The notes beneath the pieces are model-generated. The model saw only the letters and a program-made list of their open reading frames with translations, was not told where the DNA came from and ran no database searches. Made by a program: the position numbers and the translations under genes. A stretch of DNA of 64,000 bases. Source: JANPPS01 sp965246835 (GTDB taxonomy: Bacteria > Pseudomonadota > Alphaproteobacteria > Acetobacterales > Acetobacteraceae). Positions 34,137 through 42,443 of the stretch are shown piece by piece; the stretch's first letter is position 1; every line of letters begins with the position of its first letter. The stretch lies in contig CBDFFQ010000002.1 in NCBI GenBank assembly GCA_965246835.1, positions 434,001 through 498,000 of the forward strand, given 5' to 3'.

Positions 34137-37100
34137 ATGTATGCGGAGCTGCACGTCACGACGAACTACTCGTTCCTGCGGGGCGCGAGCCATCCGGAGG
34201 AGCTGTTTGCGCAGGCCGCCGCGTATGGGATCGCGGCGTTGGGGATCGTGGACCACGACTCCGTCGCGGGCATCGTCCGGGCCTGGGACGCGGCCAAGAC
34301 GACCGGGGTGCGGCTGGTGCCGGGCTGCCGGCTCGGGCTGCGGGATGGGACGGCGCTGCTGACCTATCCGACCGACCGGGCGGCGTGGTCGCGGCTGTGC
34401 CGGCTGTTGACGCTGGGGGTGGGGCGGACCGGGAAGGGCGGGTGCGATCTGGGCTGGGAGGACCTGCGCGGCGCCGATGACGGCTTGCTCTATATGGTCC
34501 TGCCGGGTGGCGATCCCGAGGCGGACATCGCGCGGCTGGCCCGGCACGCGCCGGGCCGCTCCTATGTCGCCGCCACCATCCATCGCCGGCCCGGCGATGC
34601 CGCGCGCATCCACAGGCTCGACACGTTGGGCCGCGCGCAGGGCGTGCCGATGGTGGCGGCCGGGAACGTGCTGTTCCACCTGCCGGAGCGGCGCATCCTG
34701 CAGGATGTGATGGCGTGTATCCGTGAGAGGGTGACGATCGACGCCGCCGGGTTCAAGCGGGAGCGCCATGCCGACCGGCACCTGAAACCGCCCGAGGAGA
34801 TGGCGCGCCTGTTCGCCCGCCACCCCGACGCCATCGCCCGCACGATGGAGCTGGTGGGGCGCTGCACCTTCGACCTTGCGGACCTCACATACCAATATCC
34901 GGACGAGCGCGAGAACCGGGACATCACGGCGCAGCAGACGCTGGAGCGGCTGACCTGGCAGGGGGCGGCCACGCGCTATCCCGACCGCGTGCCGGAGAAG
35001 GTGGCGGCGCAGTTGCGGCATGAGCTCGCGCTGATCCGGGACCTGGACTACGCGCCGTATTTCCTGACCGTCCACAGCATCGTGCGATATGCGCGCAGCA
35101 AGGACATCTTGTGCCAGGGCCGGGGCTCCGCCGCGAACTCCGCCGTCTGCTACGTGCTGGGCATCACCAGCATCGACCCCACGCGATCGGGCCTGCTGTT
35201 CGAGCGGTTCATCTCGGCCGAGCGGCGGGAGCCCCCGGATATCGACGTGGATTTCGAGCATGAGCGGCGGGAGGAGGTGATCCAGTGGGTCTACCAAACC
35301 TATGGCCGGGACCGGGCGGCGTTGTGCGCGACCATCATGCGCTACCGCTCGCGCGGCGCCGTCCGTGAGGTCGGCAAGGTGCTGGGGCTGACGGAAGACG
35401 TGACGGGCGCGCTGGCCGGCCAGGTCTGGGGCTGGAGCGAGGATGGGGTCGAGGAACACCATGCCGAGGGCCTGAACCTCAACGTATCGGACCGCCGCCT
35501 CCGTCTCACGCTCGATCTGGCCCGGCAGTTGATCGGCTTCCCCCGCCACCTCGGCACCCATCCCGGCGGCTTCGTGCTGACGCAGGACCGGCTCGACGAT
35601 CTGGTGCCGATCGAGCCCGCGGCGATGAAGGACCGCCAGGTGATCGTGTGGGACAAGGACGACATCGACGATTTGCGGTTCATGAAGGTGGATGTGCTGG
35701 GCCTCGGCATGCTCGGCTGCATGCGCCGCGCGTTCGATTTGCTGGCGGAACAGGGCATCCACCTCGACCTCGCGACCATCCCGCCGGAGGACCCCGCGAC
35801 GTTCGAGATGATCCAGCGCGCCGACACGCTCGGCACGTTCCAGATCGAAAGCCGGGCGCAGATGGCGATGCTGCCGCGCATGAAGCCGACCCGGTTCTAC
35901 GACCTCGTGATCCAGGTCGCGATCGTGCGACCCGGCCCGATCCAGGGCGACATGGTGCATCCCTATTTGCGCCGGCGGGAGGGGATCGAGCCCGTGACCT
36001 ATCCGACGCCGGAGTTGGAGGACGTGCTGGGCAAGACGCTGGGCGTGCCGCTGTTCCAGGAGCAGGCGATGCGGGTCGCGATCGTGTGCGCGGGCTTCAC
36101 GGCAAACGAGGCGGACCAGCTGCGCCGGGCCATGGCGACATTCAAGTTCACCGGGGGCGTCAGCCATTTCAAGGAAAAGCTGATCGGCGGCATGGAGGCG
36201 CGGGGGTATGAGCGGGCCTTTGCGGAAAAGACTTTTTCCCAGATCGAGGGGTTCGGTTCGTATGGCTTTCCCGAGAGCCATGCTGCGAGCTTCGCGCTGA
36301 TTGCCTACGCCTCCGCCTGGTTGAAATGCCACCACCCCGCGGTGTTCTGCGCCGCCCTGCTCAACAGCCAGCCCATGGGCTTCTACGCCCCGGCGCAGAT
36401 CGTGCGGGACGCCAGGGACCACGGCGTCGAGGTGCTGCCGGTGGACGTGAACCGCTCGCGCTGGGATTGCACGTTGGAGGCCGGTGCCGTGCGGTTGGGA
36501 TTGCGCATGGCGAAGGGGCTGGTGGCGGAACACGGGGCGCAGATCGTGGTCCGCAGGGGCGAGCATGCCTATGGCGATGTGGAAGAGCTGTGGCGCCGGG
36601 CCGGGGTGCCGCCGGCGGCGTTGGAGCGGCTGGCGGAGGCGGATGCGTATGGCTCGATGGGCCTGGACCGGCGTTGGGCGCTCTGGGCGATCCGGGCCTT
36701 GGCGGACCAGGCCTTGCCGCTGTTTGCCGCCGCGGACGACAAGCCGGAGATTGTCGAGGCACCTGTCACGCTAACGCCGATGCGCCCAGGCCGCGAGGTA
36801 GTGGAGGACTATGGAAGTGTGGGCCTGACATTGCGCGCCCACCCGCTGACGTTCCTGCGCCCCGAACTGACACGGCGCGGCATGGTGACCTGCGCCTCAC
36901 TCGGCAGCGTGCGCGACGGCCGCCGCGTGGTGGTCCCCGGTCTGGTCCTGGTTCGCCAGAAGCCCGGTTCCGCCAAGGGCGTCATGTTCATCACGACGGA
37001 GGACGAGACCGGGATCGCCAATTTGATCCTCTGGCCCAGCATCTTCGAGAAGCAGCGCCGCCTGGTTCTGACCGCCACCATGATCGCCTGCCGCGGCCGG

Positions 37101-37349
37101 GTGCAGAAGGAGAGCGGGGTGACGCATGTGATCACGGAGGAGCTGATCGACCTGTCCGATCTGCTGCGGAGCGTGGGCGATCTGGAGGAGGCGTTTCCGT
37201 TGCGGCACGGGCGGGGGGATGGGGCGTCACATCCGGGGTCCCCGGACCGGGGGGACCTGCCGGCGGCGCCGCCGAAGCCGCGGGATATTTATGTGCCGGA
37301 TTTGCTGCTGGGGTCCGGAATCAAGGTGCCGACGCGGGATTTCCGGTGA
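34137..37349 (+). CDS. dnaE2: Error-prone DNA polymerase DnaE2
   Basis: A 1070-residue C-family polymerase used in SOS mutagenesis. It starts with the PHP domain (YAELHVTTNYSFLRGASHPEEL), then the polymerase core with the catalytic acidic site PPDIDVDFEHERREEV, LVIQVAIVRPGPIQGDMVHPYL, the TGGVSHFKEKL fingers region and a C-terminal OB fold (VPGLVLVRQKPGSAKGVMFITTEDETG). Length and the ending KVPTRDFR fit DnaE2, not replicative DnaE1. The ATG has no Shine-Dalgarno and lies 5 bases after the LexA box, pointing to a leaderless SOS-induced mRNA. The usual partners imuA and imuB are not beside it. Confidence 0.93.
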   Translation: MYAELHVTTNYSFLRGASHPEELFAQAAAYGIAALGIVDHDSVAGIVRAWDAAKTTGVRLVPGCRLGLRDGTALLTYPTDRAAWSRLCRLLTLGVGRTGKGGCDLGWEDLRGADDGLLYMVLPGGDPEADIARLARHAPGRSYVAATIHRRPGDAARIHRLDTLGRAQGVPMVAAGNVLFHLPERRILQDVMACIRERVTIDAAGFKRERHADRHLKPPEEMARLFARHPDAIARTMELVGRCTFDLADLTYQYPDERENRDITAQQTLERLTWQGAATRYPDRVPEKVAAQLRHELALIRDLDYAPYFLTVHSIVRYARSKDILCQGRGSAANSAVCYVLGITSIDPTRSGLLFERFISAERREPPDIDVDFEHERREEVIQWVYQTYGRDRAALCATIMRYRSRGAVREVGKVLGLTEDVTGALAGQVWGWSEDGVEEHHAEGLNLNVSDRRLRLTLDLARQLIGFPRHLGTHPGGFVLTQDRLDDLVPIEPAAMKDRQVIVWDKDDIDDLRFMKVDVLGLGMLGCMRRAFDLLAEQGIHLDLATIPPEDPATFEMIQRADTLGTFQIESRAQMAMLPRMKPTRFYDLVIQVAIVRPGPIQGDMVHPYLRRREGIEPVTYPTPELEDVLGKTLGVPLFQEQAMRVAIVCAGFTANEADQLRRAMATFKFTGGVSHFKEKLIGGMEARGYERAFAEKTFSQIEGFGSYGFPESHAASFALIAYASAWLKCHHPAVFCAALLNSQPMGFYAPAQIVRDARDHGVEVLPVDVNRSRWDCTLEAGAVRLGLRMAKGLVAEHGAQIVVRRGEHAYGDVEELWRRAGVPPAALERLAEADAYGSMGLDRRWALWAIRALADQALPLFAAADDKPEIVEAPVTLTPMRPGREVVEDYGSVGLTLRAHPLTFLRPELTRRGMVTCASLGSVRDGRRVVVPGLVLVRQKPGSAKGVMFITTEDETGIANLILWPSIFEKQRRLVLTATMIACRGRVQKESGVTHVITEELIDLSDLLRSVGDLEEAFPLRHGRGDGASHPGSPDRGDLPAAPPKPRDIYVPDLLLGSGIKVPTRDFR

Positions 37350-37653
37350 GCAAAGGGGTTGAGAGCCCGACCGTTTCGCCTCTATCGTTCGGTCCATCCC
37401 TGCACACCGCGTAGAGACACTCGGGATCGGGGCCGGGCAGGCCTGCATCGGGATCGACGTCGCTGAAGTCATGTTGGCGGTTGGCCGAGCCGCGTCAGAT
37501 GCTCGCTACCGGTATGCGCGCGAAAATTGGAGCCGTGGCGTCGCAGAGCATCGCGGACCGCCAACTTACGGAACGAAGCTTATTTTCAGAGATACCTTGA
37601 TCTGACTGACGGGAAATTCGAAAGACACCGCCGAATTTCTTGCGTTTCTCGCG
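37350..37653. other. Gap after dnaE2 without a recognisable gene
   Basis: About 300 bases between dnaE2 and a possible small AT-rich ORF. The first 200 bases have host-like composition and no terminator with a T-run. An open stretch ending at a TGA (37603-37605) contains ACIGIDVAEVMLAVG, slightly like the start of IS110-type transposases, but it has no start codon or further similarity that I can see. From about 37600 the composition turns AT-rich. Confidence 0.5.
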
Positions 37654-37962
37654 TTGTCGCTTTTTATTTTATCATTCCAATTAGACTTTATAAATAAAGA
37701 AATTTCGAACCGTCCTACAAATCAATTTACCAGTCATGTTTGTCGATTTTCGGGTAGAAGTGCTGGTCTTGGATGGTTCCTGCTGGTTGATACCTCCCTA
37801 ACAAGATTTTTTCTTGTATTTATGATCTTGCTGATATTTGCAAGCGTTCCAGTTGGTTCAACAATTGCATATAAATTGCATGGACTGGGCTGGTGGTCAG
37901 TAATTTGTATTGGAAGCTGGGTAGGCGCGATTGTTGTTTGGGAGTTCTCATACCCATTATAG
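37654..37962 (+). CDS. Possible small AT-rich membrane protein
   Basis: A frame of 102 codons from a TTG, ending at TAG. Its composition differs sharply from the window: positions 37661-37720 have only 14 G or C in 60. The translation has two good hydrophobic segments (FFLVFMILLIFASVPVG and WWSVICIGSWVGAIVVW), and the frame stays open upstream to 37606, adding another hydrophobic run (EFLAFLALSLFILSF). No ribosome binding site or ATG fixes the start; an internal ATG at about 37822 would leave 46 residues. It could be a recently acquired small membrane protein or a non-coding AT-rich tract. No family is recognised. Confidence 0.35.
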   Translation: MSLFILSFQLDFINKEISNRPTNQFTSHVCRFSGRSAGLGWFLLVDTSLTRFFLVFMILLIFASVPVGSTIAYKLHGLGWWSVICIGSWVGAIVVWEFSYPL

Positions 37963-38098
37963 CGACTTCGCGAAGGGTAGCCTGCTCCTAGTCGGGATGT
38001 AAGCTCGCGTTGCTCTCGGAACGATACCTGAGCACCAGCTGCCGTAGGATGCTCGACGATCAGGCCTTGCCACCATGATCCACATCATCAGCCCTCTA

Positions 38099-39019
38099 TC
38101 ATCCAGCTCCCACCAACCCCCGCGCAAAATCGAGTGCCGCGAACGGCCTGAGATCCCCCGCCTGCTCCCCCACCCCCACCGCATGCACCGGAAGCGAAAA
38201 GGCCTGCGCCAGCGCCACCACGATCCCGCCCCGCGCGCTGCCGTCCAGCTTCGTCACCACCAGCCCCGTGACGTCCACGATGTCGGAAAACACCCGCACC
38301 TGCTCCATCGCGTTCTGGCCGGTGGTGGCGTCCAGCACCAGCAGCACGGAATGCGGGGCATCCGGCGCCTGTTTCTGGATCACGCGGATGATTTTCGCCA
38401 ACTCCTCCATCAGCGCGCTTTTGTTGTGCAGCCGCCCGGCGGTGTCGATCAGCAGGACGTCCGCGCCCTCACCCCGCGCCCGGGTCAGCGCGTCATAGGC
38501 CAACCCGGCAGCGTCCGCGTTCGGGGGGCCGCTCACTACCGTGGCGCCGGTGCGTTCGCCCCAGACCTGCAACTGCTCCACCGCCGCCGCGCGGAACGTG
38601 TCGCCGGCCACCAGCATCGGGCGCAACCCGTCTTCCTGGAAGCGCAAGGCCAGCTTGCCGATCGTGGTGGTCTTGCCGGTGCCGTTCACGCCGACCACTA
38701 GCACCACGTGCGGCTTCAACGAGCGGTCCACCACGAAGGGGATCGCGACGGGCTCCAGGATTTTCGCGATTTCGATGGCGAGCGTTGCGCGCACCTCGGC
38801 CTCCGTCACGTCCTGGCCGAAGCGGCTGGAGCGGAAGCCGGCGATGATCTCGGCGGCGGCGGCGGGGCCGAGGTCGGCGCCGATCAGCAGCTCCTCCATC
38901 TTCTCGAGCGACGCATCGTCCAGCTTGCGCTGGGTCAGCACGGCGCCGAGACCGGTGGTCAGCTTTTGCGTGCTGCGGCTCAGGCCCTCTTTCAAGCGGG
39001 AGAAGAAACCCAGCGCCAT
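38099..39019 (-). CDS. ftsY: Signal recognition particle receptor FtsY
   Basis: A 306-residue SRP GTPase that docks ribosome-SRP complexes at the inner membrane. The NG domain is complete: helical N domain, P loop VVGVNGTGKTTT (residues 109-119), LVAGDTFRAAAVEQL, LLIDTAGRLHNKSALMEEL and VVTKLDGSARGG. The acidic A domain of E. coli FtsY is absent; a short amphipathic N terminus (LGFFSRLKEGLSRST) probably gives membrane contact. The ATG follows the mtaB TAG with no space (TAGATG), so the two genes are coupled. The order dapF-mtaB-ftsY is typical of alphaproteobacteria. Confidence 0.95.
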   Translation of the reverse strand: MALGFFSRLKEGLSRSTQKLTTGLGAVLTQRKLDDASLEKMEELLIGADLGPAAAAEIIAGFRSSRFGQDVTEAEVRATLAIEIAKILEPVAIPFVVDRSLKPHVVLVVGVNGTGKTTTIGKLALRFQEDGLRPMLVAGDTFRAAAVEQLQVWGERTGATVVSGPPNADAAGLAYDALTRARGEGADVLLIDTAGRLHNKSALMEELAKIIRVIQKQAPDAPHSVLLVLDATTGQNAMEQVRVFSDIVDVTGLVVTKLDGSARGGIVVALAQAFSLPVHAVGVGEQAGDLRPFAALDFARGLVGAG

Positions 39020-40225
39020 CTACGCCGCCTCCAGCCCGCGCGCATCGGCGGCTGTCACGCGCACCGTCGCGAGCGAGCCGACCCGGTGATCCCCGCCAAG
39101 CCGCACCGGCGCGAAATGCTCGGTATGACCCTGACCGCCGCGCTCCACCACGATCCGGACGTCCTGCCCGACCTGCGTTCGGTGCAGCGCCAGCGCGTGC
39201 GGCAGGGCGGCCTCGCGAAGCCGGGCGGCGCGGGCGCGGCGTTCGGGCACCGGGATCGCGGGCATGCGGGCGGCGGGGGTGCCGGGGCGCTCGGAGTAGG
39301 CGAACACGTGGACGTAGGGCAGGGCGGCCTCGTTCACAAAATCCAGTGTTTCCTGGAATAGCGCCGCCGTCTCGGTCGGGAAGCCGGCGATCAGGTCGGC
39401 GCCAATGGCGAGGCCGGGGCGCAGCGCGCGGGCGCGGGCGATCTGGGCCAGGGCGTCGGCCCGGCCGTGGCGGCGCTTCATGCGCTTCAGCACCAGGTCC
39501 GACCCGGCCTGCAGCGACAGATGCAGATGCGGCATGACCCGGGGCTCCTCGGCGAGCAGGCGCCACAAATCGTCGTCGATCGCGGCGGGGTCCAAGGACG
39601 AGAACCGCAACCGCGACAGCTCCGGCACCAGGGCCAGCAGGCGCCGCACCGTGCCGCCCAGCGTGGGCGCGCCCGGCAGGTCGGGGCCGTAGGAGGCGAT
39701 GTCCACCCCGGTCAGCACGATCTCCTGCACCCCGGCCTCGACCAAGGCGCGCACCTGCGTGACTAGCGCGCCGAGCGGGACGCTGCGCGACGGGCCGCGG
39801 GCATATGGAATAATGCAGAAGGTGCAGCGATGGTCGCATCCCTGCTGCACCTGCACGAAGGCGCGCGCCCGTCCCTCGATGCCGGACAGCAGCGGCGCCG
39901 GGGCGGGCACACCGGTCCAGCTCTCGGCGCGCAGCTTGGCCTCGTTGCCGAGCACGCGGGTGACGCCGGGCAGGGCGGACCATGGCGCCGGGTCGAGTTC
40001 CGCGGCGCAGCCGGTGACCACGATGCGGGCGCTGGGCCGCTCGCGATGGAGGCGGCGGATGGCGGCGCGGGCGGTGCGCTCGGCCTCGGCGGTCACGGCG
40101 CAGGTGTTGACCACCACGGTGTCCGTGAGCCCGGCGGTGTGGGCGCGGATGACCTCGCTCTCGAGCGTGTTGAGCCGGCAGCCGAAGGTCATGACCTCCG
40201 TGCCAGCAGGGGGATGCCGGTTCAT
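39020..40225 (-). CDS. mtaB: tRNA t6A37 methylthiotransferase MtaB
   Basis: A 401-residue radical-SAM methylthiotransferase converting t6A37 to ms2t6A37 in tRNA. The N-terminal UPF0004 domain has its first cluster cysteines in TFGCRLNTLESE, VVNTCAVTAEAE and VVTGCAAEL. The radical-SAM cluster is GCDHRCTFCIIPYARG. The C-terminal TRAM-like segment is short. The start at ATG 40225 is preferred over a TTG at 40237. It is followed without gap by ftsY. It is separated from dapF by a small gene on the other strand. Confidence 0.92.
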   Translation of the reverse strand: MNRHPPAGTEVMTFGCRLNTLESEVIRAHTAGLTDTVVVNTCAVTAEAERTARAAIRRLHRERPSARIVVTGCAAELDPAPWSALPGVTRVLGNEAKLRAESWTGVPAPAPLLSGIEGRARAFVQVQQGCDHRCTFCIIPYARGPSRSVPLGALVTQVRALVEAGVQEIVLTGVDIASYGPDLPGAPTLGGTVRRLLALVPELSRLRFSSLDPAAIDDDLWRLLAEEPRVMPHLHLSLQAGSDLVLKRMKRRHGRADALAQIARARALRPGLAIGADLIAGFPTETAALFQETLDFVNEAALPYVHVFAYSERPGTPAARMPAIPVPERRARAARLREAALPHALALHRTQVGQDVRIVVERGGQGHTEHFAPVRLGGDHRVGSLATVRVTAADARGLEAA

Positions 40226-40292
40226 GTCATTTCTCAACTATGGCATCCCGGGGCTGGCGGCTAGGGTGGGGCGGCATAGAACGGGGGCCGCC

Positions 40293-40598
40293 ATGCATAA
40301 GGTTTCGTTGTTGATTGCCGCCGCGGGATGGCTGGTGGCTGCGGCCGTGCCGGCGTTGGCGGACGGCATGCCCGAGCCGGCGCAGCGCCCGCGGGCGCAC
40401 CACCGCGCCCGGCCGCATCGCATGACCTATCGCGCCCCCTCGGCCCCGCTCTGCTACGCCCGGCCCGTGAGCGGCGTGCTGATGCCCACCAGCTTCGAGA
40501 CGGAGCATAGCATCGTGGACAATGCCTGCTGCGCCGGGGACAAATCGGCCTGCATCGTCTCCGCCGCCCTAGCCCGGCCTGGCCAGCCTATTCATTGA
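40293..40598 (+). CDS. Small exported protein, unknown function
   Basis: A 101-residue protein with a clear Sec signal peptide (HKVSLLIAAAGWLVAAAVPALADG, cleavage probably after ALA). The mature part is about 77 residues: a His/Arg/Pro-rich stretch (QRPRAHHRARPHR) and then three cysteines, two adjacent in DNACCAGDKSACI. GGGGG precedes the ATG. It lies on the plus strand between the minus-strand genes mtaB and dapF, overlapping the end of dapF by 11 bases. The family is not recognised; a His-rich, Cys-containing periplasmic protein might bind metal, but that is speculative. Confidence 0.65.
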   Translation: MHKVSLLIAAAGWLVAAAVPALADGMPEPAQRPRAHHRARPHRMTYRAPSAPLCYARPVSGVLMPTSFETEHSIVDNACCAGDKSACIVSAALARPGQPIH

Positions 40599-41418
40599 AC
40601 ACGCCGCGAAACGAGATGGCGGTCGGCCCGGTCATCAGGACATGACCGTTCTCCCGCCATAGGATCTCGATCGTGCCGCCCTCCATCTCGACCTGCGCAT
40701 GCCGGTCCGTGAGGCCCCGCCGGGCCGCGTTCACGACGGCTGCGCAGGCGCCGGACCCGCAGGCCAGCGTCAACCCGGCGCCCCGCTCCCACACGCGCAG
40801 CCGCAGGCGGTCCCGCGCCAAAACCTGCACGAAGCCGATATTGGCCCGCTCCGGAAACAACGTGTGGTTCTGCAGCGGTGGGCCGAGCACCTCGATCGGC
40901 AGGGAGGCGGAGAGCGGCGCGAACAGCGTGGCGTGCGGATTGCCCATGCTGCAGCATGCCGCCGGCCCCAAACTCGAGCCGAGATCGACCGAGAGCGTGT
41001 CCATGGCCCGCGCCAGCGGCACGTCCGCCCAGCCGAGCAGCGCCTCCCCCATATCCACCCGGTAGCGCCCATCCACCAGTCGCTCCGCCGGCAAGTCCCG
41101 GTGCCCGGCCGGGGAGAGCGTGCGGATCACCTGGTAGGGCCGCCCGTTCTGCTCGAACAGCATGTCCGCCACGCACCGCGTCGCATTGCCGCATGCGCCG
41201 GCCTCGCTGCCATCCGGGTTGCGGATGCGCATGATCACGTCCGCGTCGGTGCCGGGCGGTGGCGGATGCAGCGTGATGAACTGGTCGCAGCCGATGCCGG
41301 TGCGGCGGTCCGACAGAGCGCGCACTTGGGGCGGCGTGAGGTCGAGGGGGTGGGCGCGTTCGTCGATCACGATGAAATCGTTGCCGGCGCCGTGCATCTT
41401 GGTGAAGGCGATGGTCAT
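40588..41418 (-). CDS. dapF: Diaminopimelate epimerase
   Basis: A 276-residue PLP-independent epimerase turning LL- into meso-diaminopimelate for lysine and peptidoglycan. The two catalytic cysteines are Cys76 in AGACGNATRC and Cys220 in LACGSGACA; HGAGNDFIVID is at the N terminus. Its ATG overlaps the hepT stop by 4 bp (ATGA) and has only a weak ribosome binding site (AGGACC about 12 bases upstream), so translation probably depends on ribosomes finishing hepT. This essential gene is thus downstream of a toxin-antitoxin pair. Confidence 0.94.
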   Translation of the reverse strand: MTIAFTKMHGAGNDFIVIDERAHPLDLTPPQVRALSDRRTGIGCDQFITLHPPPPGTDADVIMRIRNPDGSEAGACGNATRCVADMLFEQNGRPYQVIRTLSPAGHRDLPAERLVDGRYRVDMGEALLGWADVPLARAMDTLSVDLGSSLGPAACCSMGNPHATLFAPLSASLPIEVLGPPLQNHTLFPERANIGFVQVLARDRLRLRVWERGAGLTLACGSGACAAVVNAARRGLTDRHAQVEMEGGTIEILWRENGHVLMTGPTAISFRGVFNE

Positions 41419-41738
41419 CTCGTTGTTCGGTCCTCGATGAGCCTGGTCAGGGCAACCGCGAGTGGAGGCAGATCGTCCCGGACGGTCTGCCACACGACCA
41501 AGGGATCGATCACGTCATAGCCGTGAATGAGCAGGTTGCGAAAGGAGATGGCCTCTCGCAGCCCTGGAATCGAAGCGGCGCCGTCCGGATCGAGGCGACG
41601 AAACCGAGCCAGTGCTTCTCCCAATATTTCGAATTTCCGCTCGATCGCAGCTATCAGAACCTCGTTCGCTTGATACGATGCCAAATCGACATCATTCAGG
41701 TTGGTCATGATCCAGCGCGCGGCCCTGAGACCGTCCAT
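41415..41738 (-). CDS. hepT: HepT-like HEPN toxin (DUF86)
   Basis: A HEPN-domain ribonuclease-type toxin. The diagnostic R-x4-H-x-Y is RNLLIHGY (Arg67, His72, Tyr74 counting from the ATG at 41738); Tyr74 is the position that MntA-type antitoxins AMPylate. From this ATG the protein is 107 residues and lacks part of the expected first helix. The frame is open upstream and reads SASDRATSFL, which aligns with family N termini, but offers only a CTG (41771) as start. It follows mntA closely and overlaps dapF by ATGA. Confidence 0.82.
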   Translation of the reverse strand: MDGLRAARWIMTNLNDVDLASYQANEVLIAAIERKFEILGEALARFRRLDPDGAASIPGLREAISFRNLLIHGYDVIDPLVVWQTVRDDLPPLAVALTRLIEDRTTR

Positions 41739-41767
41739 GAGGAAAGACGTGGCGCGATCGGACGCAC

Positions 41768-42073
41768 TCAGCTGGGAAACACCTGGCGCCGGGCGACATA
41801 GCGTCGGAATGGCGCCTTTGCTGCGCTGTCCTCGGTCAAAAGGTCGATGTGCCGGCCATACAAATCTTCGAGGTCGACCAAAAAGGTCAGGAATTTCCCG
41901 GCGTAGAGGCCGTCTGCGGTCCGTTCAAAATCCACGATGAAGTCCAGGTCACTACGCGCCGGTTCGAATCGACCGTCGACGGCTGAGCCAAACAGGTCGA
42001 GTGTCTTGACCCGATGCGCCTTGCAGAGCGCTGCGAGGTCTGAGGTGCGGAGATCGACTGCAAGATCCGGCAT
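41768..42073 (-). CDS. mntA: MntA-like nucleotidyltransferase antitoxin
   Basis: A 101-residue minimal nucleotidyltransferase. The active site GS...DxD is visible as LFGSAVDGR and SDLDFIVDF (Gly29-Ser30, Asp42 and Asp44), with one residue more between the parts than the usual ten. Such proteins neutralise HepT by adding AMP to its HEPN tyrosine. The start at 42073 is where the family begins; the upstream frame is antisense of rpmI. It is the first gene of the mntA-hepT-dapF run and is divergent from rpmI. Confidence 0.85.
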   Translation of the reverse strand: MPDLAVDLRTSDLAALCKAHRVKTLDLFGSAVDGRFEPARSDLDFIVDFERTADGLYAGKFLTFLVDLEDLYGRHIDLLTEDSAAKAPFRRYVARRQVFPS

Positions 42074-42227
42074 ATTTGGGACATAGCACGCCGGACCGCG
42101 CTTGCCATCACCGGCCTCGTTCGCTACACGGGCGCTGTCTGCGCGCCGGGCCTGTATGGGCATGCCCGGCCGCGACGCTTGCGCTGGCGCCCGAGGGGCA
42201 CCCGCAAGTCCGAAGCAGGAGACCGAA

Positions 42228-42431
42228 ATGCCCAAGCTGAAGACGAAATCGTCGGTGAAGAAGCGGTTCAAGATCACCGCCACCGGCAAGGTGATGGCCG
42301 GCCCCGGCAAGAAGCGTCACAACCTTATGGCCCGCAGCCAGAAAGCCAAGCGCGCCAATCGCGGCTCCCAGACGCTGACCCACGCAGACGGCATCACCGT
42401 CAAGCAGTGGGCGCCCTACGGCATCGCATAA
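42228..42431 (+). CDS. rpmI: 50S ribosomal protein L35
   Basis: A 67-residue basic protein of the large ribosomal subunit: PKLKTKSSVKKRFKITATGK, KKRHNLMARSQKAKR and the C-terminal VKQWAPYGIA. CAGGAGA lies 7-8 bases before the ATG. It is 12 bp upstream of rplT, the usual pair. The infC gene often found before rpmI is not here; instead the divergent mntA-hepT-dapF run lies upstream. Confidence 0.95.
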   Translation: MPKLKTKSSVKKRFKITATGKVMAGPGKKRHNLMARSQKAKRANRGSQTLTHADGITVKQWAPYGIA

Positions 42432-42443
42432 GGAGCACGGCAC

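Noticed and set aside
37420..37605. A segment resembling the start of an IS110-type transposase (CIGIDVAEVMLAVG)
   Set aside because: The similarity is limited to a few residues, there is no start codon, no further conserved motif and a stop at 37603.
37957..38184. 75-codon minus-strand frame after ftsY
   Set aside because: No ribosome binding site, no motif, and it crosses the ftsY stop region.
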